33,046 nt of DNA from Paracoccaceae bacterium (GCA_027045905.1 JALTZY010000367.1:1-33046); one strand, 5' to 3'. Counted from the stretch's first letter, positions 9,561 to 18,642 are shown. The notes: generated from the sequence alone by a model not told the origin. Program-made: numbers and translations.

Positions 9561-10190
9561 ATGAAAAAACTCGCTTCACTGCTTCTTACCGTCCTGGTGG
9601 TATTTGCCGGCGGATTTGCCGCTTTTGCCCAGGATACGACTGCCGAGGTGCCGCTTGCGCCAGACATGACCATGGGCGATCCCGATGCGCTGGTCACCCT
9701 GATCGAATACGCGTCCTATACCTGCCCCCATTGCGCGCGCTTTCACGAAGAGGTTTTCCCGCTGCTCAAGGCCGAATACATCGATACCGGAAAGGTGCGC
9801 TTCATCCACCGCGAGATATATTTCGACCGCTACGGACTCTGGGCCGCGCTGCTGTCGCGTTGCGGTGACGGCACCCGCTATTTCGGCATGAATGACATGA
9901 TCTACGGTACTCAGCGCGACTGGCTGGGCAATGGAGAGCCGCAGGAAGTGGTAAACAACCTGCGCAAGATGGGTCGCCTGGCCGGTCTGGAAGACGAGCA
10001 GATCACCGCCTGCCTGGAGGATGCCGACATGGCCAGGAGTCTGGTAGCGACGTTTCAGCATCACTCCACTGCCGACGAGATCAATGCAACGCCGACCTTC
10101 ATGATCAATGGCGAGAAGTTTCCCAACATGCCCTACAGCGACCTCAAGGAGGCAATCGAGGCGCATCTGGCGGCTTCGGTTTCGGAGTAG
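9561..10190 (+). CDS. DsbA-family thiol:disulfide interchange protein (secreted)
   Basis: Signal peptide MKKLASLLLTVLVVFAGGFAAFAQ; CPHC active site; thioredoxin-like TPTFMINGEKF. Track ORF starts at 9501, but ATG 9561 begins the signal peptide. Confidence 0.85.
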   Translation: MKKLASLLLTVLVVFAGGFAAFAQDTTAEVPLAPDMTMGDPDALVTLIEYASYTCPHCARFHEEVFPLLKAEYIDTGKVRFIHREIYFDRYGLWAALLSRCGDGTRYFGMNDMIYGTQRDWLGNGEPQEVVNNLRKMGRLAGLEDEQITACLEDADMARSLVATFQHHSTADEINATPTFMINGEKFPNMPYSDLKEAIEAHLAASVSE

Positions 10191-10198
10191 TCCGGGCC

Positions 10199-11197
10199 TT
10201 ACTCCTGCAGCAGCCGCGTCAGGGCCTCGCGCAGGAGATTCGGGTCGGCAAGCTGCAAGCGCACCGGTAGGGTGATGACCTTGGAGCGGAAGGACGCGGG
10301 CAGGCGCACCGCGTCCTTTTCCGTGGTTACCATCTGCGCATCCAGAGCCAGGGCCTCGGCCTCGAGGCGCAGGAGCAACGCATCGCTCAGCTTCTGGTGG
10401 TCGGCCAGGGCTTCGCTGCGGCGCAGGACGGCGCCGAGTCCCCGGAGCGTGGCGAAGAACTTCTCCGGGTGACCAATGCCGGCAAAGGCCAGCACTTCCA
10501 TTCCATGCCAGTCGATTCCGGTTTCCAGCGGCGCAAGCGCGCCCTGCAGGCGCGGGCAGGGCAGGTCGGCGCCCCATTGCGAACCGAAGCGCTCCTGTGC
10601 CCGCTCCGGGCCGATGCTCAGTACGAAATCGGCACGTTTCAGCCCGATGGGGGCCGGCTCGCGCAGGGGGCCGGCAGGGATACAGCGGCCATTGCCGAAG
10701 CCTTTTGCCGCATCCACCACGACGATGGCGAGATCATGGAATAGCGCCGGGTCCTGAAAGCCGTCGTCAAGGATGATCGCATCGGCTCCGGCGGCAATGG
10801 CGGCGCGGGCGCCGGCGAGCCGGTCGCGGGCCACCCAGCAGGGGCCGAAAGAGGCGATCAGAAGTGGTTCGTCGCCGGTCTGTTCGGCTCCGTGGCGCTG
10901 CTCGTCCACTCTGAGCGGCCCCGCCTCGCTGCCGCCATATCCGCGCGAGACCACATGTGGCCGGTGCCCCATCTCCTGCAGCATCTGCAAGAGTGCGATG
11001 ACACCGGGGGTCTTGCCGGTGCCGCCGGCATTGAGATTGCCCAGGCAGATGACCGGAACCGGCAGGCGTGTGCGCGTGCCGCGGGCCAGGCGCCAGGCCG
11101 TGGCTCGCCCATAGAGCCAGCCCAGGGGTGAGAGAAGCCGGGCCTTCCAGCCGGGACGCCCGGGCGGGGTGAACCAATGAGCCGGCGCGCGCATCAT
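10199..11197 (-). CDS. lpxK: Tetraacyldisaccharide 4'-kinase
   Basis: [60 protein letters not shown]. Confidence 0.93.
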   Translation of the reverse strand: MMRAPAHWFTPPGRPGWKARLLSPLGWLYGRATAWRLARGTRTRLPVPVICLGNLNAGGTGKTPGVIALLQMLQEMGHRPHVVSRGYGGSEAGPLRVDEQRHGAEQTGDEPLLIASFGPCWVARDRLAGARAAIAAGADAIILDDGFQDPALFHDLAIVVVDAAKGFGNGRCIPAGPLREPAPIGLKRADFVLSIGPERAQERFGSQWGADLPCPRLQGALAPLETGIDWHGMEVLAFAGIGHPEKFFATLRGLGAVLRRSEALADHQKLSDALLLRLEAEALALDAQMVTTEKDAVRLPASFRSKVITLPVRLQLADPNLLREALTRLLQE

Positions 11198-12489
11198 ACT
11201 CCCCGTGCGTCAAGTGCGTCATGGACAAGCTCGCACAAGCGCTCGCTGACCAGCGCGCCGCTGGTCGTCACATCCCAGGCGGCCTGTGCCATTTCGGCAA
11301 TCTTGTCGGGGGCCAGCAGGTATTCGAGTTCGCGGGCAAGCTCCTGTTCGGTCCTGACCTCGTGTGCCGCTCCGATAGAGCGCAGCCGGGCGAAGCGCGG
11401 ACCAAAGGCACCGGTTCTCGGCCCGTGCAGCAGTGCCGCTCCCAGCGCCGCGGCATGAAATGGATCTTCGGGCGCTTCGTTGCTATCGGCGAGGGTTCGG
11501 CCGAAAAAGGCGATCGGGGACAGGTGCAGCATCAGGCCCAGTTCGCCCGGCTCGTCAGCGATGAAGATCTGCGTGTCCTCACCCGGCTCCTGCCCGGCCG
11601 AGCGCAAGGCAATGATCCAGCCCTCCCGTTCCAGTTCCCGGGCCAGTTCGGCACCGCGCCGAGCTTCGGAGGGGATCAGGATCAACAGATAGCGGTGTGC
11701 CCGGCGTGAGACCTGGCGGTGGGCACTGATTACCGGCGTTTCTTCCGCGCGGTCGAGTCCGGCAGCCAGCCATACCGGGCGGGCCGCCAGCCGTTCGGCC
11801 AACCTTTCGCGTTCGGTTTCAGCGCATTCCAGCGGCGGCGGCAGATCGCACAGGCGGCCAAGCACTTCGAGCCGATCTTCGGCCACGCCCAGGCGGCGCA
11901 GGTTGCGTGCCGAGCGTCCGTCCACGGCCAGAATGTAGCTGAACCGGCCAAAGATGCGGCGCGCCGATCCGGCAAACCAGCGCAGCTTGTGGATCCTGTC
12001 ATCGGGCATTGCCGCATTGGCCCAGAACAGGGGGACTGCGTGCCGGCTCAGGGCTTCGATGGCGGCGGGGTTCGGAGCCTCTTCCAGCCAGATGCAGCTG
12101 TCCGGTTGCCAGTGCTCCAGCAGTCTGTCGAGACCCGGTCCTTCCTCATAGGGAAAATACTGGTGAAAACAGCGCACGGGCAGGTGCCCCTGCAGCGGCA
12201 GTTCCGGATCGTAAACGGAAGTGGTCAGCAAGAAGTTCACCTCCTCGCGCTCCAGCCGCAGCCGCTCTATCAGCGCCAGATGGTCGAGCGCGTCATTCTC
12301 GCGCGCGCAGTGCAGCCAGACCAGCGGCCCCTTTGGGCGAGTCGTGCCGGAAATGCCCAGCCGCTCCCGGCCGCGCTCCGGGTGTTCGCGCCCCTGTGCA
12401 ACTTCGCGTTCGAGCCTCTGGCGCGCGCGTGCCTCCTGCCGTCGGCCCCTGCCCGGCCCCAGAAGCGGCAAACCCGGTCGCGTGCCCAC
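11194..12489 (-). CDS. waaA: 3-deoxy-D-manno-octulosonic-acid transferase-like (GT30) protein
   Basis: Overlaps lpxK start; [46 protein letters not shown] typical of KdtA/WaaA. Divergent overall. Confidence 0.75.
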   Translation of the reverse strand: MGTRPGLPLLGPGRGRRQEARARQRLEREVAQGREHPERGRERLGISGTTRPKGPLVWLHCARENDALDHLALIERLRLEREEVNFLLTTSVYDPELPLQGHLPVRCFHQYFPYEEGPGLDRLLEHWQPDSCIWLEEAPNPAAIEALSRHAVPLFWANAAMPDDRIHKLRWFAGSARRIFGRFSYILAVDGRSARNLRRLGVAEDRLEVLGRLCDLPPPLECAETERERLAERLAARPVWLAAGLDRAEETPVISAHRQVSRRAHRYLLILIPSEARRGAELARELEREGWIIALRSAGQEPGEDTQIFIADEPGELGLMLHLSPIAFFGRTLADSNEAPEDPFHAAALGAALLHGPRTGAFGPRFARLRSIGAAHEVRTEQELARELEYLLAPDKIAEMAQAAWDVTTSGALVSERLCELVHDALDARGV

Positions 12490-12495
12490 GGTATC

Positions 12496-12741
12496 CTACT
12501 CGCCCAACTCTTCGGTCGGCGATGCTTCCACCGCCTCGTCGCGAAGCCGGTGCAGATGGGCGATGAAGTAACGCATATGGGCATTGTCCACGGTGCGGTG
12601 CGCTTCGGCCTTCCAGGCATCATAGGCGCTGGCATAGTCGGGAAATATTCCGACGATATGAATGTCATCGACATTGCGAAACACGTTATGCGCCGGATCC
12701 ACGAGTTCGCCGCCGAAAACAAGGTGCAGGCGTTGGGTCAT
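12496..12741 (-). CDS. DUF4170 family protein
   Basis: 81 aa MTQRLHLVFGGELVDPAHNVFRNVDDIHIVGIFPDYASAYDAWKAEAHRTVDNAHMRYFIAHLHRL, next to waaA/lpxK as expected. Confidence 0.72.
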   Translation of the reverse strand: MTQRLHLVFGGELVDPAHNVFRNVDDIHIVGIFPDYASAYDAWKAEAHRTVDNAHMRYFIAHLHRLRDEAVEASPTEELGE

Positions 12742-12848
12742 GCGGCCTCTCCCCCTTCGGGTTGCTTCTGGCTTCCGCGCATCTCTAGCGCCTCACAGGG
12801 CAGGGAGGAAGGGCTCACCCCGCCCCAGTGCGCTGATCTCGCCGATTA

Positions 12849-13103
12849 TCAGCTCACCCCATGCAGATACACCAGGCTGAACGCCGGCGCGCCATGCTGG
12901 TAGATGCGCACCGGTGCTCCGCCCATGGAGGTATCCCGGGCGCTGAACCCTGACGGATAGCCGCTAAAGAACGCGCGGCACATCTCGTCATGGACCCGCC
13001 GTTGATCGGCGATGCTCATCACCCACCGCCCCGGCGGATAATGCGCCTCGGTGCGGTGGATGAAATCCCAGGTCTCCGCATCGACGATTTTCGAATAATC
13101 CAC
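12849..13103 (-). pseudogene. Truncated alpha/beta-hydrolase (carboxylesterase type), N-terminal remnant
   Basis: 84 aa; ...GGAPVRIYQHGAPAFSLVYLHGVS-stop ends exactly at the HGGG oxyanion-hole region; no catalytic residues encoded downstream. Confidence 0.55.
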
Positions 13104-13171
13104 ACACGCAGGCTATACCGGCGACCCGGTTCGGGAAAGCCCTTTCATCTTTCTCTCAATACTCCGGGGGT

Positions 13172-13190
13172 CTGGGGGCAGCGCCCCCAG
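13172..13190 (-). terminator. Hairpin downstream of cysG, CTGGGGGC-AGC-GCCCCCAG
   Basis: Perfect 8-bp stem with 3-nt loop just 3' of the cysG stop (13206); minus strand reads CTGGGGGCGCTGCCCCCAGACCCCCGGAGTATT. Confidence 0.65.
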
Positions 13191-13205
13191 CCAGGGCGAA
13201 ATCCT

Positions 13206-14627
13206 TCAAAGCCCGGTCTGCGCGCCGATATCCAGCGAAACGTGTTCTTCGGCCACCCCGGTATAGCCCAGCTTGTCGCGCATGGTCACCACGTCACCCA
13301 TGACGATCAGCGCCGGGCCCTTGAGATCGGCCGCCCGCGCTTTGCTCTCGATCGTCTCCAGAGTTGCCGATATCACCCTCTGGTTCTGCCGCGAGCCATT
13401 GTCGATCACCGCCACCGGAAGGTCAGGGCGTACGCCCTGCTCGAGCGCCGCGGCGGTGATCTGGCCGAGGCTGCCAAGGCCCATATAGACCACCACGGTC
13501 TGGCCCGGCCGGGCCAGTCGGGTCCAGTCATGGGCCAGCACGCCCGCAGCACCGTGAGCGGTGACAAACACCACCGATTGCGCGTGATCGCGGTGGGTGA
13601 GCGGGATGCCGGCGCAGGCGCCGCAGCCGGCGGCGGCGGTGATGCCGGGAATCACCTGCACCGGGATGCCGGCGCGGGCCACGTCCTCGAGTTCCTCGCC
13701 GCCGCGCCCGAAGATGAACGGATCGCCCCCCTTGAGCCGCAACACCCGGTTGCCTTCCTTTGCCAGCCTGATCATCAGCGCGGTGATCTCGTCCTGCTTC
13801 AGGGCATGGTAGCCGGGGCGCTTGCCGACATTGATCCGGCGCGCGTCGCGGCGCGAAAGCTCGAGGATGCCGGGGCCCACCAGCCGGTCATAAAGCACCA
13901 CGTCGGCATGCTGCATCAGTCTCAGCGCCTTGAAGGTCAGGAGGTCCGGGTCGCCAGGACCGGCGCCGACCAGCCAGACCTCGCCGGTGACGGGGCCTGC
14001 GGTCTCCAGGTCCGCTTCGATCTGCGCCACCGCATCGGCCTCGCGCCCGGCGAGGAAGGCATCGCCCGCGCGCCCCTCGATCATGTCTTCCCAGAAGCGC
14101 CGGCGCCCGCGACCGTCGCTGATCCGCTCGGCGATCTTCTGGCGAAACCGCGCGGCAAAGCTCGCCAGCCGCCCATAGCCGTCGGGCAGCATGGCCTCGA
14201 TCCGGGCGCGCAGGTTGCGGGCGATCACCGGGGCCGCGCCGCCTGTGGAAATGGCGATGGTGATCGGGTCGCGCTCGACCACGCTCGGGGTGATGAAATC
14301 GCAGTAGCGGCGCACATCGGCGACATTGACCAGCGCCCCGGCGGCGCGCCCGGCCTCGGCCAGAAGCTGGTCGCGCTCGGGCTCTTCGCTGGCGCCATAG
14401 GCGATGAAACAGCCCTCGAAATCCGCTGCAACCGGCACCCGGGCATGATGGGTCAGGTTCTCGTGGCCAAAGAGCGCGCGGACCTCCTCGCCCGGCTCCG
14501 GGTCGAAAAGCTCGACCAGCGCGCCGGCGGCAAGGGCGCGCTCGGCGCGGCGCGCGGCGACGGTTTCGCCCCCGTCCACGATCACGCGCTTGCCCTTGAT
14601 GTCGAGAAACAGCGGCAGATAATCCAT
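13206..14627 (-). CDS. cysG: Multifunctional siroheme synthase (precorrin-2 dehydrogenase/sirohydrochlorin ferrochelatase + uroporphyrinogen-III C-methyltransferase)
   Basis: MDYLPLFLDIKGKRVIVDGGETVAARRAE...; VWLVGAGPGDPDLLTFKALRLMQHADVVLYDRLV; GGDPFIFGRGGEE. Start set at ATG 14627 (ATG shares one base with the upstream stop). Confidence 0.93.
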   Translation of the reverse strand: MDYLPLFLDIKGKRVIVDGGETVAARRAERALAAGALVELFDPEPGEEVRALFGHENLTHHARVPVAADFEGCFIAYGASEEPERDQLLAEAGRAAGALVNVADVRRYCDFITPSVVERDPITIAISTGGAAPVIARNLRARIEAMLPDGYGRLASFAARFRQKIAERISDGRGRRRFWEDMIEGRAGDAFLAGREADAVAQIEADLETAGPVTGEVWLVGAGPGDPDLLTFKALRLMQHADVVLYDRLVGPGILELSRRDARRINVGKRPGYHALKQDEITALMIRLAKEGNRVLRLKGGDPFIFGRGGEELEDVARAGIPVQVIPGITAAAGCGACAGIPLTHRDHAQSVVFVTAHGAAGVLAHDWTRLARPGQTVVVYMGLGSLGQITAAALEQGVRPDLPVAVIDNGSRQNQRVISATLETIESKARAADLKGPALIVMGDVVTMRDKLGYTGVAEEHVSLDIGAQTGL

Positions 14628-14845
14628 CACGCCTGCTCCCCGCACTGTGTCTTGGCCCAGGCGAGCATCTCGCCGGCAATGGCGCTGGCCGTGTCGGCGT
14701 CCATCTCTACCTGGGTGATGCGCTTGCCCTCGCGCAGCACCAGGCGCAGCATCTTCATGCCGCTTTCATAGGTATATTCGCGCAGCTCGGCCTTGCGCGA
14801 ATAGGGCAGGGCGAAGGCGGCCAGGTCACGCAGGCCCTCAGTCAT
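14627..14845 (-). CDS. Small uncharacterised protein (72 aa)
   Basis: MTEGLRDLAAFALPYSRKAELREYTYESGMKMLRLVLREGKRITQVEMDADTASAIAGEMLAWAKTQCGEQA; overlaps the genes on both sides, so reads as part of an operon. Confidence 0.7.
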   Translation of the reverse strand: MTEGLRDLAAFALPYSRKAELREYTYESGMKMLRLVLREGKRITQVEMDADTASAIAGEMLAWAKTQCGEQA

Positions 14846-15062
14846 ATTTCAGCCCGCGGGTAAACGCGGCCTCCAGCAGCCATTCCCACTTGCGCGGGGT
14901 GTCCTTGTAATCGGGCTTGATGTCGAATTGCAGGTGCATGATGCCCGACTCCCCCGCATGGGCGACCAGCTTTTCCAGTTCGGCAAAGGAAGTCACTTCC
15001 GGGTGGCCGATGATCAGATCGCTCAACAGAGCATGATGGGCCTGGGTCGTTTCGTCAGCCAT
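14838..15062 (-). CDS. Small uncharacterised protein (74 aa)
   Basis: MADETTQAHHALLSDLIIGHPEVTSFAELEKLVAHAGESGIMHLQFDIKPDYKDTPRKWEWLLEAAFTRGLKYD; starts 1 nt after the TauD-like stop and overlaps the next gene. Confidence 0.7.
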   Translation of the reverse strand: MADETTQAHHALLSDLIIGHPEVTSFAELEKLVAHAGESGIMHLQFDIKPDYKDTPRKWEWLLEAAFTRGLKYD

Positions 15063-15063
15063 G

Positions 15064-15960
15064 TCAGGTTCCTTTCACACGGTTGCTGAACCGCACACGA
15101 TACATCACGCGCGGCGATTTTTCCACCTTTCCGGCGTCAAAGCCGGTGCGGTCATGCAGCACATTGTTGCACAGCACGCCCTGGCCGGCCCTGAACCTTA
15201 CCGAGATGGTCAGCGGATCGGGGTCTTCAAGGATGTGCCGGAGAAAAGCCACCGCCTCGCGGGTCAGCGGATCGTCGCGCCATTCGATGGAGCGGGTGCG
15301 GGCGGTGTAGCGCATCTGCAGCGCGCCGGTCTCCGGGTCGCCGTAAAAGACCGGGCCGACCGAAGCCGGGCGCAGGTTGCCGTCCGGCTCGCGGTTTTCG
15401 GGGATGGTCATGGCTTCGGGGTGCATCAGCGCTTCTATATAGGCGGGGTTTTCGTCCATCAGCCGGATGAAGGCGATGGTATGGTCGAGCAGGTGATTTT
15501 CGCCCCCGTCCTCGGCCGGGCGCGCGCAATGCAGCACCATGGCGCTGATCCGCTCTTCGGAGGCATTGTAATAGCCATCGGTATGCCAGCCCATCTTGCG
15601 CTTGCTGTATGGGATATAGCCGCGCTGGCTCGGGGCGTCTGTTTCCGTCAGCGCGACAATCCCCTGCTCGCCCGCGCTTCTGTGCCTCTCCGCGATACGA
15701 AGGCCGAAACGTTCGGCAAAAGCCCTAAGATCCGCGCGCAAATCCTCGCCCTGGGGAGCCTCGTAAAGCGTGAAATTTGATTCTCTTACCCGGCGAACGA
15801 TCTCGGAAATCTGCGAATCAGAGGGATTCGCAAGGCTGTCGAGCACCACGAATCCGAGCTTGCGGGCCGATTCGGAGGCGGAAATCCGTGCTGCGCGCCA
15901 ATCCTGATAAAAACGATAGGTTTCTGGTCGATTCCAGAAAAATCCCTTTTTTTCCGTCAT
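15064..15960 (-). CDS. TauD/TfdA-family Fe(II)/2-oxoglutarate-dependent dioxygenase
   Basis: 298 aa; HxD motif in MGWHTDGYYN, distal His in NNVLHDRTGF, arginine-rich RVMYRVRFSNR. Confidence 0.82.
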   Translation of the reverse strand: MTEKKGFFWNRPETYRFYQDWRAARISASESARKLGFVVLDSLANPSDSQISEIVRRVRESNFTLYEAPQGEDLRADLRAFAERFGLRIAERHRSAGEQGIVALTETDAPSQRGYIPYSKRKMGWHTDGYYNASEERISAMVLHCARPAEDGGENHLLDHTIAFIRLMDENPAYIEALMHPEAMTIPENREPDGNLRPASVGPVFYGDPETGALQMRYTARTRSIEWRDDPLTREAVAFLRHILEDPDPLTISVRFRAGQGVLCNNVLHDRTGFDAGKVEKSPRVMYRVRFSNRVKGT

Positions 15961-16005
15961 GTTATGAATCGCCCCCTGGACCGCAAGTAATTATGCACTC
16001 GCAGC

Positions 16006-16029
16006 AATATTGGAATCATTCCGAATATT
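16006..16029. promoter_or_regulatory. Nested inverted repeat AATATT-GGAAT-C-ATTCC-G-AATATT in the dsrA/TauD divergent region
   Basis: Inner perfect 5-bp dyad GGAAT-C-ATTCC flanked by AATATT on both sides (offset by one base); lies in the only intergenic control region of the two divergent operons. Confidence 0.5.
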
Positions 16030-16209
16030 TCGCCGCAGTTGATTTTTTCTCTTACATTCGTTTATCCAGATGTATAGATTATTTGGCAATGGCACTCTTT
16101 GCAGGGTGGTGAGGTTTGCGTTGTCGGTTCGTTAAGAATCACCGCATAGAATCCCCCCCGGCCGCAGGGTCTGAACAGTTTGCGCGAACACTCGTAAGGG
16201 AGGAACAAC

Positions 16210-17487
16210 ATGAAAGACGAATCGAAAGGCAAGCACCCGACGCCGATGCTTGACGAGCTCGAGGGCGGCAAGTGGCCGAGCTTCGTTACCGGTCTGAAGC
16301 GCCTGCGCGACGAGGGCACGGAAAACAACCAGAAGATGATGAACGACCTTCTGGGCCAGCTGAACCACTCCTACGAAAAGAAGCTCGGCTTCTGGAAGGG
16401 CGGCACGCTTTCGGTTCTCGGCTATGGCGGCGGGATCATCCCCCGTTTTTCCGAGGTGGCGGAACAGTTCCCGGAGTCGAAGGAATTCCATACCCTGCGG
16501 GTGATGCCGCCTGCGGGCTACCACTACACTTCGGACCTGCTGCGCAAGTTTGCGGATATCTGGGAGGAGCACGGCTCCGGCCTGATCGCCTTCCACGGCC
16601 AGTCGGGCGACATCATGTTCCAGGGCTGCTCCTCGGAGAATGCCCAGCCGGCCTTTGACGCGCTCAACGAGCTCGGCTTCGACCTCGGCGGTGCCGGCCC
16701 GGCCCTGCGCACGGCGATGTCCTGCGTCGGCCATGCCCGCTGCGAGCAGTCCTGCTACGACGAGGTGCAGGCCCACCGCCGCATCATCAACAAGTTTCTC
16801 GACGAGATGCACCGCCCGGCGCTGCCCTACAAGTTCAAGTTCAAGTTCTCGGGCTGCGCCAATGACTGCGTGAATGCCATCCACCGCGCCGACTTCGCGG
16901 TGATCGGCACCTGGCGCGACGACATCAAGATCGACCAGGAGAAGGTCAAGGAGCACATCGCCGAGGTCGGCCGCAAATACACCATCGACACGGTGGTCAA
17001 CATGTGCCCGACTCGCGCCATCAGCCTGCATGACGACGATACGCTGGAGATCGACAATTCGTCCTGCGTGCGCTGCATGCACTGCATCAACGTGATGACC
17101 AAGGCGCTGAGCCCGGGCGACGACCGCGGCGCCTCGATCATGATCGGCGGCAAGCGGGCGCTGAAGATCGGCGATCTGATGGGCATCATGATCAAGCCCT
17201 TCATCAAGCTCGAGACCGAAGAGGACTGGGAAGAGCTGGAGGATTTCGCCGAGACCTGCATCGAATTCTTTGCCGACAATGCTCTCGAGCACGAGCGGAT
17301 CGGCGAGACCATCGACCGCATCGGTCTTCCTGCCTTCCTGGAGGCAGTCGGGGTGGATGCGGACCCGAATATGGTCAATCACCCGCGCACCTCGTGCTAT
17401 GTGCGTACGGATGACTTCGATGAAGAGGCCCAGAAGTGGTTCGAGCGGCGCGCGCGTGAGACCGGAGCCAACGCTCACGCCGAGTAA
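16210..17487 (+). CDS. dsrA: Reverse-type dissimilatory sulfite reductase alpha subunit
   Basis: 425 aa; siroheme/4Fe-4S motifs CVGHARC and CANDC; ferredoxin-type SCVRCMHC; SD GGGAGG upstream of ATG. Confidence 0.96.
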   Translation: MKDESKGKHPTPMLDELEGGKWPSFVTGLKRLRDEGTENNQKMMNDLLGQLNHSYEKKLGFWKGGTLSVLGYGGGIIPRFSEVAEQFPESKEFHTLRVMPPAGYHYTSDLLRKFADIWEEHGSGLIAFHGQSGDIMFQGCSSENAQPAFDALNELGFDLGGAGPALRTAMSCVGHARCEQSCYDEVQAHRRIINKFLDEMHRPALPYKFKFKFSGCANDCVNAIHRADFAVIGTWRDDIKIDQEKVKEHIAEVGRKYTIDTVVNMCPTRAISLHDDDTLEIDNSSCVRCMHCINVMTKALSPGDDRGASIMIGGKRALKIGDLMGIMIKPFIKLETEEDWEELEDFAETCIEFFADNALEHERIGETIDRIGLPAFLEAVGVDADPNMVNHPRTSCYVRTDDFDEEAQKWFERRARETGANAHAE

Positions 17488-17513
17488 GCCGCAGATATCC
17501 TGAACGTTCAATG

Positions 17514-17546
17514 TTCCGCGGCTGCCTCCCCGGAGGCAGCGCGGAA
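17514..17546 (+). other. Strong intercistronic hairpin between dsrA and dsrB
   Basis: TTCCGC-(G)-GCTGCCTCC-CC-GGAGGCAGC-GCGGAA: 9-bp stem plus 6-bp stem separated by one bulged G. No T-tract follows; SD GGGAGGAAG and dsrB ATG lie just 3'. Confidence 0.8.
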
Positions 17547-17559
17547 TGGGAGGAAGAGA

Positions 17560-18642
17560 ATGAAAGACCAAGCCACCAAGCCCCGCATGCCCGATGAAGT
17601 CGGTGTCCCGGATCCGTTTCCCTTCATGCACCCGATCATGAAGAAGAATTACGGCAACTGGGCATGGCATGACCGCGAGCGCCCCGGCGTTCTGCACCAT
17701 GTGGCCAAGTCCGGCGACGAGATCTGGACCGTCCGCGCCGGCACCCAGCGCCAGATGGACGTGTTCACTATCCGCAAGCTCGCCGACATTGCCGATGAGT
17801 TCTCCGATGGCTATGTCCGCTTCACCACTCGCTCCAATATCGAGTTCCTCGTCGGCGACCATGACAAGGTGGCCCCGCTGATCGAGCGGCTCAATGAAGA
17901 GGGCTTCCCGGTCGGCGGCACCGGCGCTTCGGTGTCGATGATCAGCCACACCCAGGGCTGGCTGCATTGCGACATCCCCGGCACCGATGCTTCGGGCGTG
18001 GTCAAGAGCCTGATGGACGAGCTGTACAAGGATTTTGTCGAGGAAAAGATGCCCAACCGCGTGCGCATCACGACCTCGTGCTGTCAGATCAATTGCGGCG
18101 GCCAGGGCGACATCGCCGTGAATGTCCAGTACACCAAGCCGCCCAAGATCAATCACGACCTCGTGGCCAATGTCTGCGAGCGCCCGGCCGTCGTGGCCCG
18201 CTGCCCGGTGGCGGCGATCCGTCCCGCCATGGTCAACGGCAAGCCTTCGCTTGAGGTGGACGAAAAGAAATGCGTCTGCTGCGGCGCCTGTTATCCGCCC
18301 TGCCCGCCGATGCAGATCAACGGCGAGGAATCGACCAAGATCGCGATCTGGGTGGGCGGCAAGCATTCCAATGCCCGCTCCAAGCCGACCTTCCACAAGC
18401 TGGCGGTGGCCAACCTGCCCAACAACCCGCCACATTGGCCGGAGGTGCGCGAGGTGGTCCGCAAGATCGTCGATACCTACAAGAAGGACGCCAAGCACTG
18501 GGAGCGCATGGGCGAGTGGATCGAGCGCATCGGCTGGACCCGGTTCTTCGAGCTGACGGGTCTCGCCTTTACCAAGCACCACCTGGATACCTGGACCGGT
18601 GCGCGCAAGACCATGAACATGTCTGCTCACGTCCATTTCTGA
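17560..18642 (+). CDS. dsrB: Reverse-type dissimilatory sulfite reductase beta subunit
   Basis: 360 aa; TTSCCQINCGGQGDIAVN, CVCCGACYPPCPPM; directly follows dsrA. Confidence 0.96.
   Translation: MKDQATKPRMPDEVGVPDPFPFMHPIMKKNYGNWAWHDRERPGVLHHVAKSGDEIWTVRAGTQRQMDVFTIRKLADIADEFSDGYVRFTTRSNIEFLVGDHDKVAPLIERLNEEGFPVGGTGASVSMISHTQGWLHCDIPGTDASGVVKSLMDELYKDFVEEKMPNRVRITTSCCQINCGGQGDIAVNVQYTKPPKINHDLVANVCERPAVVARCPVAAIRPAMVNGKPSLEVDEKKCVCCGACYPPCPPMQINGEESTKIAIWVGGKHSNARSKPTFHKLAVANLPNNPPHWPEVREVVRKIVDTYKKDAKHWERMGEWIERIGWTRFFELTGLAFTKHHLDTWTGARKTMNMSAHVHF

Noticed and set aside
12990-14771. 593-aa + strand ORF opposite cysG
   Set aside because: Antisense of a clear siroheme synthase; no recognisable motifs.
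16090-16103. TGGCACTCTTTGCA upstream of dsrA as a sigma-54 promoter
   Set aside because: It resembles TGGCAC...TTGCA, but the GG-to-GC spacing is 8 nt, not the required 10, so it should not work as a sigma-54 promoter.
16132-18636. 834-aa ORF antisense to dsrA and dsrB
   Set aside because: Shadow ORF of GC-rich coding sequence; low-complexity His/Asp/Leu-rich translation without family motifs, whereas dsrA and dsrB on the + strand have full cofactor motifs.
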